A stretch of 42,166 nucleotides of DNA from Candidatus Solincola daggyaiensis (GCA_015711825.1 JACVJD010000016.1:1-42166); one strand, 5' to 3'. Counted from the first letter of the stretch, positions 22,631 through 31,448 are shown. Made by a program: numbers and translations. Notes: generated from the letters alone by a model not told the origin.

Positions 22631-22652
22631 CGCGGTAGGAGCTTTTGTTTTT
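22619..22652 (+). terminator. Terminator of the plus-strand fluoride riboswitch
   Basis: AGCTTCTACC (22619-22628), loop AGCGC, GGTAGGAGCT (22634-22643), then TTTTGTTTTT. The 5' arm is the pseudoknot strand of the aptamer. The hairpin ends 20 bases before the GTG of the downstream gene, so termination would block the whole unit without fluoride. Confidence 0.9.
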
Positions 22653-22671
22653 CAAAAGGAAGGGGAGCGTT

Positions 22672-22866
22672 GTGGGGTACGAGGAGCTCTGCGAGGGGAA
22701 TGCCGGGGCCGTCGACAGGTTCTTCCTCCAGGAGGAAGGCGGCAGCGATTCCTTCGTCGAGCGCCTGCGGGCCATCAAGGGAAGGCTCGCGTGCGAGCGC
22801 TTTCTTGCAGGCGAGGAGGCGGACGGCCTGATGGAGGAGGTCATGGAGGGAACGCATGCGCCCTAG
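22672..22866 (+). CDS. 64-residue protein of unknown function, fluoride-switch controlled
   Basis: A short acidic soluble protein starting GTG (22672) behind GGAAGGGGAG. It reads MGYEELCEGNAGAVDRFFLQ and then SFVERLRAIKGRLACERFLAG, ending MEGTHAP. It is mostly helical, with two cysteines and no membrane segment or signal. I know no family for it. Its last eleven bases overlap the next gene, implying translational coupling. It could be an adaptor or the N-terminal partner of the larger protein. The riboswitch directly upstream makes it a candidate component of fluoride tolerance. Confidence 0.7.
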   Translation: MGYEELCEGNAGAVDRFFLQEEGGSDSFVERLRAIKGRLACERFLAGEEADGLMEEVMEGTHAP

Positions 22867-23584
22867 GCCGGGGCAAGAGGAGGGCTCGGTGGTCGAGCAG
22901 CTGCTCGCATCCATGGGCGTGCGCCGCCGCCCGGATCCCTTTGCGCACCTGAGCGGACAGGGAGAAAACGCGACCGGGTGGTTGCGGGCCAGGATCGACG
23001 CGTGCGTAGGAAGCGGCGTCTGCCCCCTATGCGACGCGCGCCGCTCCAGTCTGTCGGATTTCCTGTTCTGGCTGCCGGCCAACCTTCGCGATGCCCAATA
23101 TTTCCTTTCTCTTCTGGCAGGCGGCGGCTTTTGCCCCGACCATCTAGATGCGGCCATGGCCCACCTGCGCGATTTTCCCTACAGCCAGGTACGCCTCTTC
23201 GCCCTCATGCGCATGCTCCTGGAGGAGGGACGCTTCGCTACCAGCCGGTCTTGCCATCTCTGCCGAGCGCTGGAGGAGAGCAGGCAGGCCTACGAGCAGG
23301 CGTTAAAGGACCGCTGCGACGCGGTAAAAGACACCGGTTCGCCGAAATCCTGCCTTTGCCCGCGCCACGCCCGGACCTTCGGTCGCGCACTCTCCGCGGG
23401 TGGCGGTATTTACGTGGGGGAAAAGGAGATGTTCCCCGGGCTGGGAGGATCCCGCAGGGCCGCCCTCATGCGATCCCTGGAGGAGATCGCGCAGGGGTTC
23501 CACGCCATGGAGATGAGCGAATTGCGTAGAAGGCTCGGCGCGTGCGAGTCGCTGCTGCGCGAGGCGATGGCCCTGACCGCGTAG
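22856..23584 (+). CDS. 242-residue protein with two CxxC...CxxH modules, fluoride-switch controlled
   Basis: A soluble, largely helical protein. Module 1 has C56-P-L-C59 and C93-P-D-H96; module 2 has C133-H-L-C136 and C168-P-R-H171. Each is a four-ligand site suited to Zn2+ or another metal, separated by a helical spacer of 31-33 residues. The style (CPLC then FCPxH) resembles DUF6062-type proteins, although I cannot confirm membership. There are no membrane helices, so it is not an exporter. The ATG at 22856 overlaps the 64-residue gene. It is the last gene of a unit behind a fluoride riboswitch, so expression should rise with fluoride; how it would help the cell is unknown. Confidence 0.85.
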   Translation: MRPRPGQEEGSVVEQLLASMGVRRRPDPFAHLSGQGENATGWLRARIDACVGSGVCPLCDARRSSLSDFLFWLPANLRDAQYFLSLLAGGGFCPDHLDAAMAHLRDFPYSQVRLFALMRMLLEEGRFATSRSCHLCRALEESRQAYEQALKDRCDAVKDTGSPKSCLCPRHARTFGRALSAGGGIYVGEKEMFPGLGGSRRAALMRSLEEIAQGFHAMEMSELRRRLGACESLLREAMALTA

Positions 23585-23939
23585 GGCTCCCCGCACCGCG
23601 CCCGCGAGGGCCCTTGATCACGCGAGGGAAGGGCAAGGCCACATGGGCACCTGGCTCCAAAGCCCGATGATGTTCGTGAGGTAGGAAGGGGCGCCGTTCA
23701 ACAGTCCGGCGATCCTCTCCCTCTACGGCAAGCGTGTGCCGCGGCGCGCCACCCGGGCGCCCGGATCCCGCTCCCTCCCCCGGGAGTGGGGTATGAGAGT
23801 CCGCCGTCATCGTTCCGATCCCGCAGCAGGGAGCACACCTCCATGGCCTCCCCGACCTCGCCCCGATACCACCCGGGCAACCTGCGCCTGCCGGAAGGCA
23901 TCAGGCGCAAAATGTTGCTCGCAAGGCGGCCTGCGCATA
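23585..23939. other. Convergent intergenic region with perfect hairpin
   Basis: Lies between the fluoride-switch unit and the CrtC-like gene. A perfect eight-base inverted repeat TGCGCCTG (23883-23890) and CAGGCGCA (23902-23909), with an 11-base loop, is 30 bases beyond the CrtC-like stop. Neither side has a T-run. It may stabilise or terminate either transcript. An 81-codon minus-strand frame here starts with TTG and shows no Shine-Dalgarno site; I leave it out. Confidence 0.4.
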
Positions 23940-25130
23940 TCAAGGGATAAACCTGCGAAAGGGAACGTCCACGGGGATCTTTCCCCTGCGCAGGGTGAGG
24001 ATGATGTGCTCGGTTATGGTGTCGCCGGAGATCTCGATCCTCTCCCCTTCCAGAACGACGTATCCCGAGTAACCGGCCTCGAAGCGGTAATAGCAGGGCT
24101 GCGACAGCCTGGATAAACGCTTTCTCAGCCGGGCGGGAACCCCCATGTTCTCGAGCAGATCGATGTGCTCCGGTATGTTTTCAACCCGGAACTCCACCTC
24201 CCCCGCCGTGCCGCCTTCCTCGAAGCGGAACCCGTAACGGTGCGGATAGACCTGGATGCCGAAGTCGTCGATGCCGTAATCCTCGAAATGCCATTCCGCG
24301 CGGAAGGTCTCCGACACCAGGCGGTCCCCCCGCGCCACCAGCAACATGGGTATGTGGGCGCCGCCGCACGAGCGGCCGCAGATGACGTCGGCGAAGAGCA
24401 TGGTTATGCCGCTCTCGCGGTGCATGAGCCTTCCCCAATGCCAGCGCTCGATCATCACCGAGGATGGAAAATTGCCCCAGTTATGGTCGTGGTAACCCTC
24501 TCCCTTCACCTCCACCGTTCCGCCGGGGTAGGACAGCGTGCCCTCCACCGCCGCCCGCGGTTGGGGCACGAGCCATCCGAAGGCCAGGGGGTAGTTGGGG
24601 TACCCGAACATCATCTGCCCGTTGCCCAGGGCCCACCCCGGAAGCAGGTTCCGGAACACGAGATGGGCGGCGAACTCGCCGTGCTCCAGGTCCACGCGGT
24701 ATTCGGGATAGCTTCCGCGTATGCGGTTTCCCGCCAGCTCCACGTCGCATCGGTGGGGCGAGGCCTTGAACTCAGAGCGCGGGATGTTAACGTGGTTGTT
24801 GTAACAGGTGCCGTCAGGCAGGTACACGTGCAGCCACATCAACGACTTGGTCCGGCTGAACTTCCAGGTGTCCGGATCCATGAGCCCGCATACCACGGCG
24901 TGGCCGTCCTCGAACTTCGCGTCGAAGTACCACCACTCGAAGCCGAAACGCCCGCCGGGACGGTGCCAGCCGTCGAAGTGCTCGGGAATGCCCCGGTTCA
25001 GGTCATGGGGATGGCGCCCCGCCGGCAATCCCTGGAAAAAGACCGGCAGCTTGCGACGCCCCGGCAACGCCGCGGCGAGCATGCGCGGCAGCGAGACCCC
25101 GGCCACCGCGTCCTCTTTCATCCCGTTCAT
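23940..25130 (-). CDS. CrtC/AttH-like (carotenoid 1,2-hydratase family) lipocalin-fold protein
   Basis: A 396-residue protein of the CrtC/AttH superfamily: two lipocalin-like barrels. The hallmark FEWWYFDAKFEDGHAVV lies near residue 63, with YHDHNWGNFPSSVMIERWHWG at mid-chain, as in hydroxyneurosporene synthase. CrtC adds water to the terminal double bond of acyclic carotenoids; AttH relatives act on other lipids. No signal peptide is clear. I start at ATG 25130, behind GGTGAGGAGAG. It is the final gene of the large redox cluster, 11 bases after an FAD protein, close to two CrtI-like flavoproteins. Without a phytoene synthase gene in view, a carotenoid role is not certain. Confidence 0.82.
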   Translation of the reverse strand: MNGMKEDAVAGVSLPRMLAAALPGRRKLPVFFQGLPAGRHPHDLNRGIPEHFDGWHRPGGRFGFEWWYFDAKFEDGHAVVCGLMDPDTWKFSRTKSLMWLHVYLPDGTCYNNHVNIPRSEFKASPHRCDVELAGNRIRGSYPEYRVDLEHGEFAAHLVFRNLLPGWALGNGQMMFGYPNYPLAFGWLVPQPRAAVEGTLSYPGGTVEVKGEGYHDHNWGNFPSSVMIERWHWGRLMHRESGITMLFADVICGRSCGGAHIPMLLVARGDRLVSETFRAEWHFEDYGIDDFGIQVYPHRYGFRFEEGGTAGEVEFRVENIPEHIDLLENMGVPARLRKRLSRLSQPCYYRFEAGYSGYVVLEGERIEISGDTITEHIILTLRRGKIPVDVPFRRFIP

Positions 25131-25141
25131 CTTTTCTCTCC

Positions 25142-26218
25142 TCACCCTCGCAGCCCGCCCGCCTGAATCCATCTCAGGCCGGGTATCTGGTACGACATTA
25201 TCTTGCCGTACAAGTCGGGTCTGGAGCAGGAGATGCCCAGGAAGGCGCGCAGCACCCGTCGCCGCATGGCCATAGGGGTGGCGTCCATGAGGCGCCTGAG
25301 CGCCCAGGCCGCGCGGTAAAAGGAGAGCACCTCCCGGTAAAGCTCGAAAGCCTTCGCCTTATCGTCCACCGCCAGCGCCGCGATCCTTCCGCTCACCAGC
25401 GAGGCGTGCACGCCGAAAAGAAAGAGGGGGTCGTTCATGGATGCCAGGGTGCCGGCGATAATCTTGTCGCCCACGAAGAGCCTGGGATTGTCGAGGGCGC
25501 TCACCGCCACCGCGCCGCGGAAAAGGTGCCATTCATGAAAGGCGATCCCCTCGTCCTCGTGCAGCATCTCCGCCCACCTGTCCACCAGCTCTCGCTTCAC
25601 CGGCCCGCTGCGGTCGAAGAAGAGGGCGTAGGCGATGCCGTTGGCGTTGGCCAGGTAGCAGTAGTCGCGGGTCATGTCGCTGAAATAGGCGATGGCCTTG
25701 GGCTCGCCCTCATACCTGGCGGTGGAGGTGTAACCGTAAACCTGCCGGAAGGGTATGTCCAACGCCAGGAAGGACTCGAAATGCAGGCCGGTGGCGATGA
25801 TGCTGTCGGGGGGAAGCTGCGCGAGGTCGGCCTGGGAGCGCAGGCGCCATGCGAACTCGAATTCCACCCCCGCCTCAACCGCCTTGCCGTAGAGGTAGTT
25901 CTCGATGGAGGTCGAGCGCGCTCCCCTCTCCACGGCGTGAAGGTGCAGTAGGCCGCCGTCTATATCGTACTTCTCGCTGTAGGCGTACGAGCGCATGGCG
26001 CGCGTCGGGGTCACCTGGGGGGGTTTCAACTCCACCCCCGTGCACGCGCCCAGGAGGTCGGGAAGCATGGGCGTGGAGTCCACCGAGGGGTGGTTCTCGG
26101 GCTCTCCCCCTACCCTGTCGTATTTTTCCAATACGGTCACCTTATGGCCCGCGCGGGCGCAGTTTATCGCCGCCACCAGCCCCGCGAGGCCCGCGCCCAC
26201 CACGGCTATCTCCGCCAT
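25142..26218 (-). CDS. FAD-dependent oxidoreductase, geranylgeranyl-reductase-like
   Basis: A 358-residue flavoprotein with a Rossmann start MAEIAVVGAGLAGLVAAINC (GxGxxG) and the end of the first FAD strand VTVLEKYDRVGG. The middle includes IIATGLHFESFLALD, and a late segment NPRLFVGDKIIAGTLASMND has the usual position of the GD motif that touches the FAD ribityl chain. The C-terminal helices (YRAAWALRRLMDA) resemble those of geranylgeranyl reductase-like or lipid-modifying enzymes. The substrate is unknown. Start alternatives GTG 26227, ATG 26224 and ATG 26218 lie within nine bases. It is cotranscribed with the CrtC-like gene. Confidence 0.82.
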   Translation of the reverse strand: MAEIAVVGAGLAGLVAAINCARAGHKVTVLEKYDRVGGEPENHPSVDSTPMLPDLLGACTGVELKPPQVTPTRAMRSYAYSEKYDIDGGLLHLHAVERGARSTSIENYLYGKAVEAGVEFEFAWRLRSQADLAQLPPDSIIATGLHFESFLALDIPFRQVYGYTSTARYEGEPKAIAYFSDMTRDYCYLANANGIAYALFFDRSGPVKRELVDRWAEMLHEDEGIAFHEWHLFRGAVAVSALDNPRLFVGDKIIAGTLASMNDPLFLFGVHASLVSGRIAALAVDDKAKAFELYREVLSFYRAAWALRRLMDATPMAMRRRVLRAFLGISCSRPDLYGKIMSYQIPGLRWIQAGGLRG

Positions 26219-26600
26219 CTCCATCACCCCTTTCCGTCAAACGGGTCATCGGTCACCGAACCCGGGCCATGCCGCCGCAATGCCGCCCAGGGAGATAATG
26301 CACGCCCGCGCCCTCGGGTCCCACGCCTTGCTTTCCGGGCTCTTCGCCGCAAAAGGCGGATTATTCCGGCCCTATCGAGCCCTCGACGATGTCGGCCATG
26401 CCTTAACCGCCTGCATTTACCGATCGCCGTCGCCTCTCCGCCATCTTTTCACTCCCTCTTCCGGGAAAGACCTTTCGTCATAACCTCGCCAGGGGATCGC
26501 CGTACCCTGCGGTCGCCCGCGAGTTTGACGCCCTCGCAAAACGCTTCCTGCCCCGGCGACCACGGGCTCGGCCTCCGCGCCGAAGACGCCGTAGTCGCCG
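26219..26600. other. Intra-cluster gap without recognisable gene
   Basis: About 380 GC-rich bases between two minus-strand flavoprotein genes. A small hairpin (CGCC-GCAAAA-GGCG, near 26350) is the only structure I noted. No TTGACA/TATAAT-like promoter is obvious. Possibly a decayed spacer or the site of an undetected promoter. Confidence 0.35.
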
Positions 26601-28100
26601 TCAGGAAAGGATCCCTGCGAGGTAGAGGGCGCTCGCCGCCGCCTGCTCCGTTCCCACCCCCCGCGCGCCCGCGTCGGTGCCCACCAGCCACAGGCCCTCC
26701 ACGGGCGTGCGGCAGGAGGGCTTGGCGAGCCCGGTCTGCCCCACGCACTGCGCGAGGCCGATACACTCCCCGCTGGGCTTGCCGGTGATGGCCGCGGTGT
26801 GGGAGATGTGGGTGCGCATGCTCCACTCCACGTTACCCTTCACGGCGGGGAACAGCTCCAGGAGCCTTTCCTCCGCGCGGTCCAGGATGCGCTCGCATTG
26901 CTCGACGTTCTGCGGCGTGACCTCGCTGGGACCCGGCACGCCCATGATCAGGAGCTGCCTGCCCAAGGGCGCCACGTAGGGATCCCACTCCGAGGGCATG
27001 GGCACGAAAAGCAGGGGGTCCTCCGGCACTCCCCCCTGCTCTATGTATTCGAACATGTGGTCGGGATGCACGTGGGGCTTGTTGAAAAAGCTCGGCGCCC
27101 CCACGTCGACCACCCGCCGCGACAGCCCGTACTTGGCGGTGATGAAGGAATAGGAGTAGCGCAGCCCCCTGACGTAGGCAGCGTACTCGGAGGGGAAGTT
27201 CTCCTCCCCCGCCAGCTCCAGGGTGCGCTTGATGCCCGCGTTGGAGACCACCACCTCGGCGGGGAAGAACTCCCCCTCCTTGCTCTCCACTCCCCTCACC
27301 CTTTCCCCCTCCACGCGGATGCGGGCGGCCTCGCAGCCCAGGCGCAGCCTCCCTCCCGCGCGCAGAAAAGCGCGCAGGAAGGAACCGGGTATCTCGCGCG
27401 CCGAGCCGCGGGGCACCCCCAGGCTGCGGTTGCGGTAGATGGAGGCGTAGCACCACAGGAACTCCCCCGCCGCGGCCATGGAATAGGGCACCACCAAAAG
27501 CACCATGCACAGGGTGGCGAGGGTGCCCAAAAACCCCAGGTCGTCGGTGACGCGGTGGGCGAACTCCTGCAGGGTGATGCCGTCGAGCTCGGTCAGCAAG
27601 GCCTCGTCGCGCCTCGCTATGCGCACCACGGCGTCGAGCACCTCGCGGGGGCGCATGCGCTTGGCGGCGCGGTAGGTCTCCTTTTCCAGCAGCCGCATGC
27701 GCTTGGCGGCGTCGCGCTCGCCCTCCCCGGCTATGCGCCGGTCCAGCGCCACCGCCTTGAGGTTCTCCACCAGACCGCGGGGATCGAACTGGTTCTGGTA
27801 GGCCAGCATGTGCACGCGACCGCTGCTGATGATGTCGGACATAGGGTTGGAGACGCACCATTCCAGGTCGCCTCCGACCCGGCGGTTGAGGTCGCCGTGG
27901 GGGCCGCGCGGTCCCATGGAATACATGTGCACGCCGGAATCCACCACGTACCCGTCCTTGACGAAAGAGGAACACTTACCGCCGTAAAAGGGGTTTTTCT
28001 CCAGCAGGGTCACCTGGTGGCCCCTGGACTGCAGCAGGGCCGCGATGCCCGCCCCTCCGATCCCGGATCCGATCACCACCACTTGCTTGTTCCCGGTCAT
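26601..28100 (-). CDS. CrtI-family (phytoene desaturase-like) flavoprotein
   Basis: A 499-residue FAD oxidoreductase. It has the dinucleotide motif VVVIGSGIGGAGIAALLQS, the CrtI-type VTLLEKNPFYGGKCSSF and YVVDSGVHMYSMG, and the C-terminal FAD-binding block GLWLVGTDAGARGVGTEQAA. Members desaturate, isomerise or saturate polyprenoid chains. ATG 28100 follows GGGGAGGAAGAAG. It differs from the other CrtI-like protein here by the longer arginine-rich segment at 130-180. The neighbouring FixC/FixX pairs could provide or drain electrons. The substrate may be a carotenoid, squalene-like lipid or quinone side chain. Confidence 0.85.
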   Translation of the reverse strand: MTGNKQVVVIGSGIGGAGIAALLQSRGHQVTLLEKNPFYGGKCSSFVKDGYVVDSGVHMYSMGPRGPHGDLNRRVGGDLEWCVSNPMSDIISSGRVHMLAYQNQFDPRGLVENLKAVALDRRIAGEGERDAAKRMRLLEKETYRAAKRMRPREVLDAVVRIARRDEALLTELDGITLQEFAHRVTDDLGFLGTLATLCMVLLVVPYSMAAAGEFLWCYASIYRNRSLGVPRGSAREIPGSFLRAFLRAGGRLRLGCEAARIRVEGERVRGVESKEGEFFPAEVVVSNAGIKRTLELAGEENFPSEYAAYVRGLRYSYSFITAKYGLSRRVVDVGAPSFFNKPHVHPDHMFEYIEQGGVPEDPLLFVPMPSEWDPYVAPLGRQLLIMGVPGPSEVTPQNVEQCERILDRAEERLLELFPAVKGNVEWSMRTHISHTAAITGKPSGECIGLAQCVGQTGLAKPSCRTPVEGLWLVGTDAGARGVGTEQAAASALYLAGILS

Positions 28101-28393
28101 CTTCTTCCTCCCCGCCGACCTTTTCCGCCTCGCCTCACGCTCCCGGCAGAGCCCACACCACTCCGCGCCGCCTCCGTTACGCAAGCCCGCAACCGCCGTT
28201 TTGGCGGCTTTTCCCCTTCCCTGTGACGTCCGCCGGCGTATCGCCTTTCCTATCCCCCCTCCATGCCCGACCGCGGGAAGGCGTCCCCGCTCACGAGGCG
28301 GCGACTTCCTTCCCCCCGCCGTCCACGGGCGCCCCGCTTTCCGCGCTCACCGTCCCGGCCGCCAAGAGCCCGCTCTTTCTCCCGCTCGCTCGC
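28101..28393. other. Spacer between two CrtI-like genes
   Basis: A GC-rich 293-base gap on the minus-strand cluster. I see no gene, promoter with recognisable hexamers, or terminator. Confidence 0.3.
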
Positions 28394-29863
28394 TCAATCG
28401 GCGCGCCTCCCCTTTCTCCTCGCGCGCAGGGAGCGCGCCGCAAGCGCCGTTCCCGCCAGCGCCGCCCCCGCCGCCAGCCCGCCCTTGAGGTAGGAGTTGT
28501 AGAGGGTGGGGCGGGAGAAGAGGGTCGCCTCCTTCCCCAGGTGCTCGTAGAGGGCATGGCCCACCGCGATATGGGCGGAGGCGCAGGCGTTCTCCATGCC
28601 CGCGGAGATGAAGGTCTTGGTGTAGTCGCCGCAGAGGTAGAGGTTGGGATAAGGGGTGCGCTGGGGCGGGCGAAAGCGGTCCGCGCCCGGCCTCTGGGCG
28701 AAGATGCCCTGGCGCTCCCTGATCACCATCCACTTCCTCACCTCGGCGGTGCGCGCCGCCGGCATGATGCGCCTGAACTCCTCCAGCACCAGGGCGAAGA
28801 TGCGCTCCGAGGGCAGGCCCCGGAGGTGGAAGGCGGGGGTGAGGACGAACTCCACCATCGAGCCGGTGGCCTTTTCGGCGAACCGGGGGACGATGGTGTG
28901 CATGTCCGCGAAGCAGTTGAAGGTCCCCCGCATCTGGGCCGCGATGTTGCGCATGTCGGTGACAAAACGGTCGAACCATATCTGCACCGACAGCGAGGGG
29001 GCCTCCTCGAGGCGCCAGATGTCCAGAAAATACCGGTAGTCCAGGGCCTGGTCGGGGAGGATGCGGCGCAGCTCGTAGTAGGGCAAGGCGCTGATGTAGA
29101 AGTCGGCGGTGACGGTCTCGCCGTCCTCGGTGCTCACCCCCTCCACCTCGTTCCCCCGCACCAGGAGCTCGGTCACCCTCCGTCCCGTCTCCACCTTGCC
29201 GCCGCGCTCCTCGATGTAGCGCCGCGCGGGCTCGACGTAGATCTCCCCCAGCCCGCCGTTGGCGAAACCGATGCCCGGGTTGAGCATGTACTCCTTGTTG
29301 ATGAAGGAGGACGTCCAGTAGAGCAGGGCCTTGGCCGAGACCTGGTTGAGCTCCAGGAAAGTCAGTCCCGCGCCTCCGGGACGGAAGTGGGCGGTGGCGT
29401 TGCGGGTGACGCCGTGGCGCTTGAACCATTCCAGCAGGGTGATGTCGTCGCAGGCATCCAGCTTCTCCTTGGACATCAAAGCCGAGGCCAGGATGGCCAG
29501 GCCCAGGCTGGCCTGGTCGATCACGGACATGGTGGGGGAGCGCATGGCCTGCAGGATGGTGCGCAAGCCGCCGCCGATGGGGAGAAGGCCGCACCTGCCG
29601 CCCTCGTCGTAGTTGGTGATGCCCTGCGTCCAGTGCGGGGGCTCCGCCCCCACTTTGGAAAGAAAACCCAGGCAATTGCAGTAATGGGGCATGAAGATGT
29701 GCAGGGCGTTGTCCACCGTGTCCCCGTCCCCGTCCACCCAGGAGGTCGCCCTGCCCCCCAATATTCCCGTGGCCTCGAGCAGGTGCACCTGGATACCGAA
29801 GTCGCAAAGGTCGCTGGCGGCGCAAAGGCCCGCCATGCCCCCTCCCATCACCAGTGCCTTCAT
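28394..29863 (-). CDS. CrtI/HpnE-like flavoprotein desaturase with C-terminal membrane segment
   Basis: A 489-residue FAD oxidoreductase beginning MKALVMGGGMAGLCAASDL, with ILGGRATSWVDGDGDTVDNALHIF as in zeta-carotene desaturase and squalene-associated HpnE. Its C-terminal FAD motif is NLYLCGDYTKTFISAGMENA. After the catalytic part comes a hydrophobic segment (LKGGLAAGAALAGTALAA) ending in basic residues, a probable membrane anchor that could dock it near lipid substrates. AGGGAGGAGAG precedes the ATG. HpnE/ZDS-like enzymes act on long isoprenoids; no squalene or phytoene synthase is present here, so the real substrate is open. Confidence 0.85.
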   Translation of the reverse strand: MKALVMGGGMAGLCAASDLCDFGIQVHLLEATGILGGRATSWVDGDGDTVDNALHIFMPHYCNCLGFLSKVGAEPPHWTQGITNYDEGGRCGLLPIGGGLRTILQAMRSPTMSVIDQASLGLAILASALMSKEKLDACDDITLLEWFKRHGVTRNATAHFRPGGAGLTFLELNQVSAKALLYWTSSFINKEYMLNPGIGFANGGLGEIYVEPARRYIEERGGKVETGRRVTELLVRGNEVEGVSTEDGETVTADFYISALPYYELRRILPDQALDYRYFLDIWRLEEAPSLSVQIWFDRFVTDMRNIAAQMRGTFNCFADMHTIVPRFAEKATGSMVEFVLTPAFHLRGLPSERIFALVLEEFRRIMPAARTAEVRKWMVIRERQGIFAQRPGADRFRPPQRTPYPNLYLCGDYTKTFISAGMENACASAHIAVGHALYEHLGKEATLFSRPTLYNSYLKGGLAAGAALAGTALAARSLRARRKGRRAD

Positions 29864-30119
29864 CTCTCCTCCCTATCCTTTTCGCCTACCGCTCTTTTAC
29901 CGGGGCAGCCCCGGTTTCCGTACCCCGCATGCCGCCTCGCAGCCCTCTTTTCTCATCCCCTCCGGCGCCTTCCCGCGTATGACAGGGGGCTTAAAAACCC
30001 TTTCCCTTTCCCGATCCTCCCCTTCCGCGTCCAGGGCCGGCGCCTTCCTTCCCGGCGGCGGAGAGGGGCGAAAAGGCCGCCTCCACGCCGCGGGGCCCGC
30101 ATCCTCCAGCGACATGCCC

Positions 30120-31448
30120 CTACAGGAACGACCTTGCGGCCGCGGCGGCATCCAGCCCGCTGCGCAGCGCCGCCTCCACCGAGGGCATGTACATGTACTC
30201 ACCGGCGAAAAAGAGGCCTTTGACCTCTCCCGCGCCCTTCCTTTTCATCTCCAGCACCGACCCCAGCATGCCCGGCGGAGAGAGGCAGACCGCCTCGCGC
30301 CAGCGGCGCACCTCGGCGAAGAGAAGCCTGTCGGGCATGGCGGGGAAATGGCGCCGGATCTCCTCCGTCACCCGCCTGACCACCTCCCCGTCCTCCATGG
30401 CCAGCAGCTCCTGGGAATGGCGCCCGTAGGTGAAGCAGTGGATGAGCGAACACCCCTCGGGGGCGTAGTAAGGCGACTTCACCGCGTTGTCGCAGAGGTT
30501 CATGAAGGAGCCCTCGCGGCGCGGGAATCCCACTCCGTACCATGCGTCCGGGAAGAGCCGCCGCTGCAGGGCCAGGATGACGTGGCAGCAGGCGCTGTAG
30601 CGCACCTTCTGCAGCGGGCCGCGCAGGGAGGCGGGCAGGTCGGGCATGAGCTCCAGGGCGGTGGTGGCGGTGGTGGCACAGACCACCGCGTCCGCGTCCA
30701 CGAACCCCTCGTCGGTCTCCACCCCCTTGACCCTTCCCCCCTCCAGCACGATGCGCCTTGCGGGCGTTCCCAATCTCAACCTCTCGCGGTGCTCCTCGGC
30801 GAGGCGGGAGGCCAGGGTGCCGAGGCCGCGCCGGAAGGTGAAGACCCCGTGCAGGATCTTCCAGAGCAGCGTCAGGGCGTAGCCGGCCGCCACCTCCTCC
30901 GGCTCTCCCAGGGTGAGGTTGGTCACCACCGGCTGAACCAGCCCTTCCAGCACCTCCCCGCCCCCGTGGCGCAAAGCGAAATCGGCGGCGCTCTCGCCGT
31001 CGAGGTCCAGGGTCTTCTCCGGCGCCAGCAGGTCGTAATCCCTTCTGCGCCGCAGGAAGGCGGGCATGAACCTCGCCATCTGCGCCAACCCCGCGGGGGT
31101 GAATCCCTGGGTATTCATGAGCAGGCGGCGGTGGCGCCAGAGCACCTTGGGGTCGCTGTCTATGACCCCGGTGTAGAACCTCTCGCCCTTGAGGTTGGCG
31201 GCCTTGAAAAGATAGCCGCAAAGCTCGCCCTCCAGTCCGAGGTCGCGGGAGATCTCCGCCACCGCCCGGCTGTCCCGGAAGACGAACTGCGCGCCGAGGT
31301 CGAGGGCGAAGCCCTCCCTCCACGCCCCCGAGATGCGACCGCCCGCCGACTCCTCCCTCTCCAGCGCCGTGACCTCGACGCCCGCCCTGTGCAGCGCGTG
31401 CAGGGCGGCGAGCCCCGCGGTTCCCGCTCCCACCACCATGACCTTCAT
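30120..31448 (-). CDS. FAD-dependent amine-oxidase/PPOX-like oxidoreductase
   Basis: A 442-residue flavoprotein with MKVMVVGAGTAGLAALHALH, VTALEREESAGGRISGAW, LDLGAQFVFRDSRAV, and the C-terminal FAD motif GLFFAGEYMYMPSVEAALRSG. These are features of the protoporphyrinogen oxidase/CrtI/monoamine oxidase superfamily. The protein could oxidise a porphyrinogen, an amine or a polyprenoid. No other haem genes are near, so I favour a lipid or isoprenoid substrate by context. GGAGGGG precedes the ATG at 31448. It follows the second FixX-like gene by 34 bases. Confidence 0.85.
   Translation of the reverse strand: MKVMVVGAGTAGLAALHALHRAGVEVTALEREESAGGRISGAWREGFALDLGAQFVFRDSRAVAEISRDLGLEGELCGYLFKAANLKGERFYTGVIDSDPKVLWRHRRLLMNTQGFTPAGLAQMARFMPAFLRRRRDYDLLAPEKTLDLDGESAADFALRHGGGEVLEGLVQPVVTNLTLGEPEEVAAGYALTLLWKILHGVFTFRRGLGTLASRLAEEHRERLRLGTPARRIVLEGGRVKGVETDEGFVDADAVVCATTATTALELMPDLPASLRGPLQKVRYSACCHVILALQRRLFPDAWYGVGFPRREGSFMNLCDNAVKSPYYAPEGCSLIHCFTYGRHSQELLAMEDGEVVRRVTEEIRRHFPAMPDRLLFAEVRRWREAVCLSPPGMLGSVLEMKRKGAGEVKGLFFAGEYMYMPSVEAALRSGLDAAAAARSFL

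Larger units (their letters stand above)
22054..22671. other. Divergent regulatory region with two fluoride riboswitches
   Basis: No protein gene. It contains the minus-strand promoter (22398-22426), the minus-strand riboswitch and terminator (22259-22330), and the plus-strand riboswitch and terminator (22578-22652). The DNA between 22054 and 22258 is the transcript leader of the MutS pair after the terminator; nothing else is evident there. Confidence 0.85.

Noticed and set aside
23698-23943. 81-codon minus-strand frame after the CrtC-like gene
   Set aside because: Starts with a non-ATG codon without a Shine-Dalgarno site and includes the perfect hairpin; no similarity recognised.
28223-30223. 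Very long plus-strand open frame (666 codons) opposite CrtI-like genes
   Set aside because: It is antisense to two clear flavoprotein genes, is dominated by Arg, Gly, His and Pro, and is a byproduct of high-GC codon usage.
30120-31448. Protoporphyrinogen oxidase (hemG/hemY) as a firm call
   Set aside because: The superfamily motifs fit, but there are no haem genes nearby and context favours lipid or isoprenoid chemistry; left as PPOX-like.
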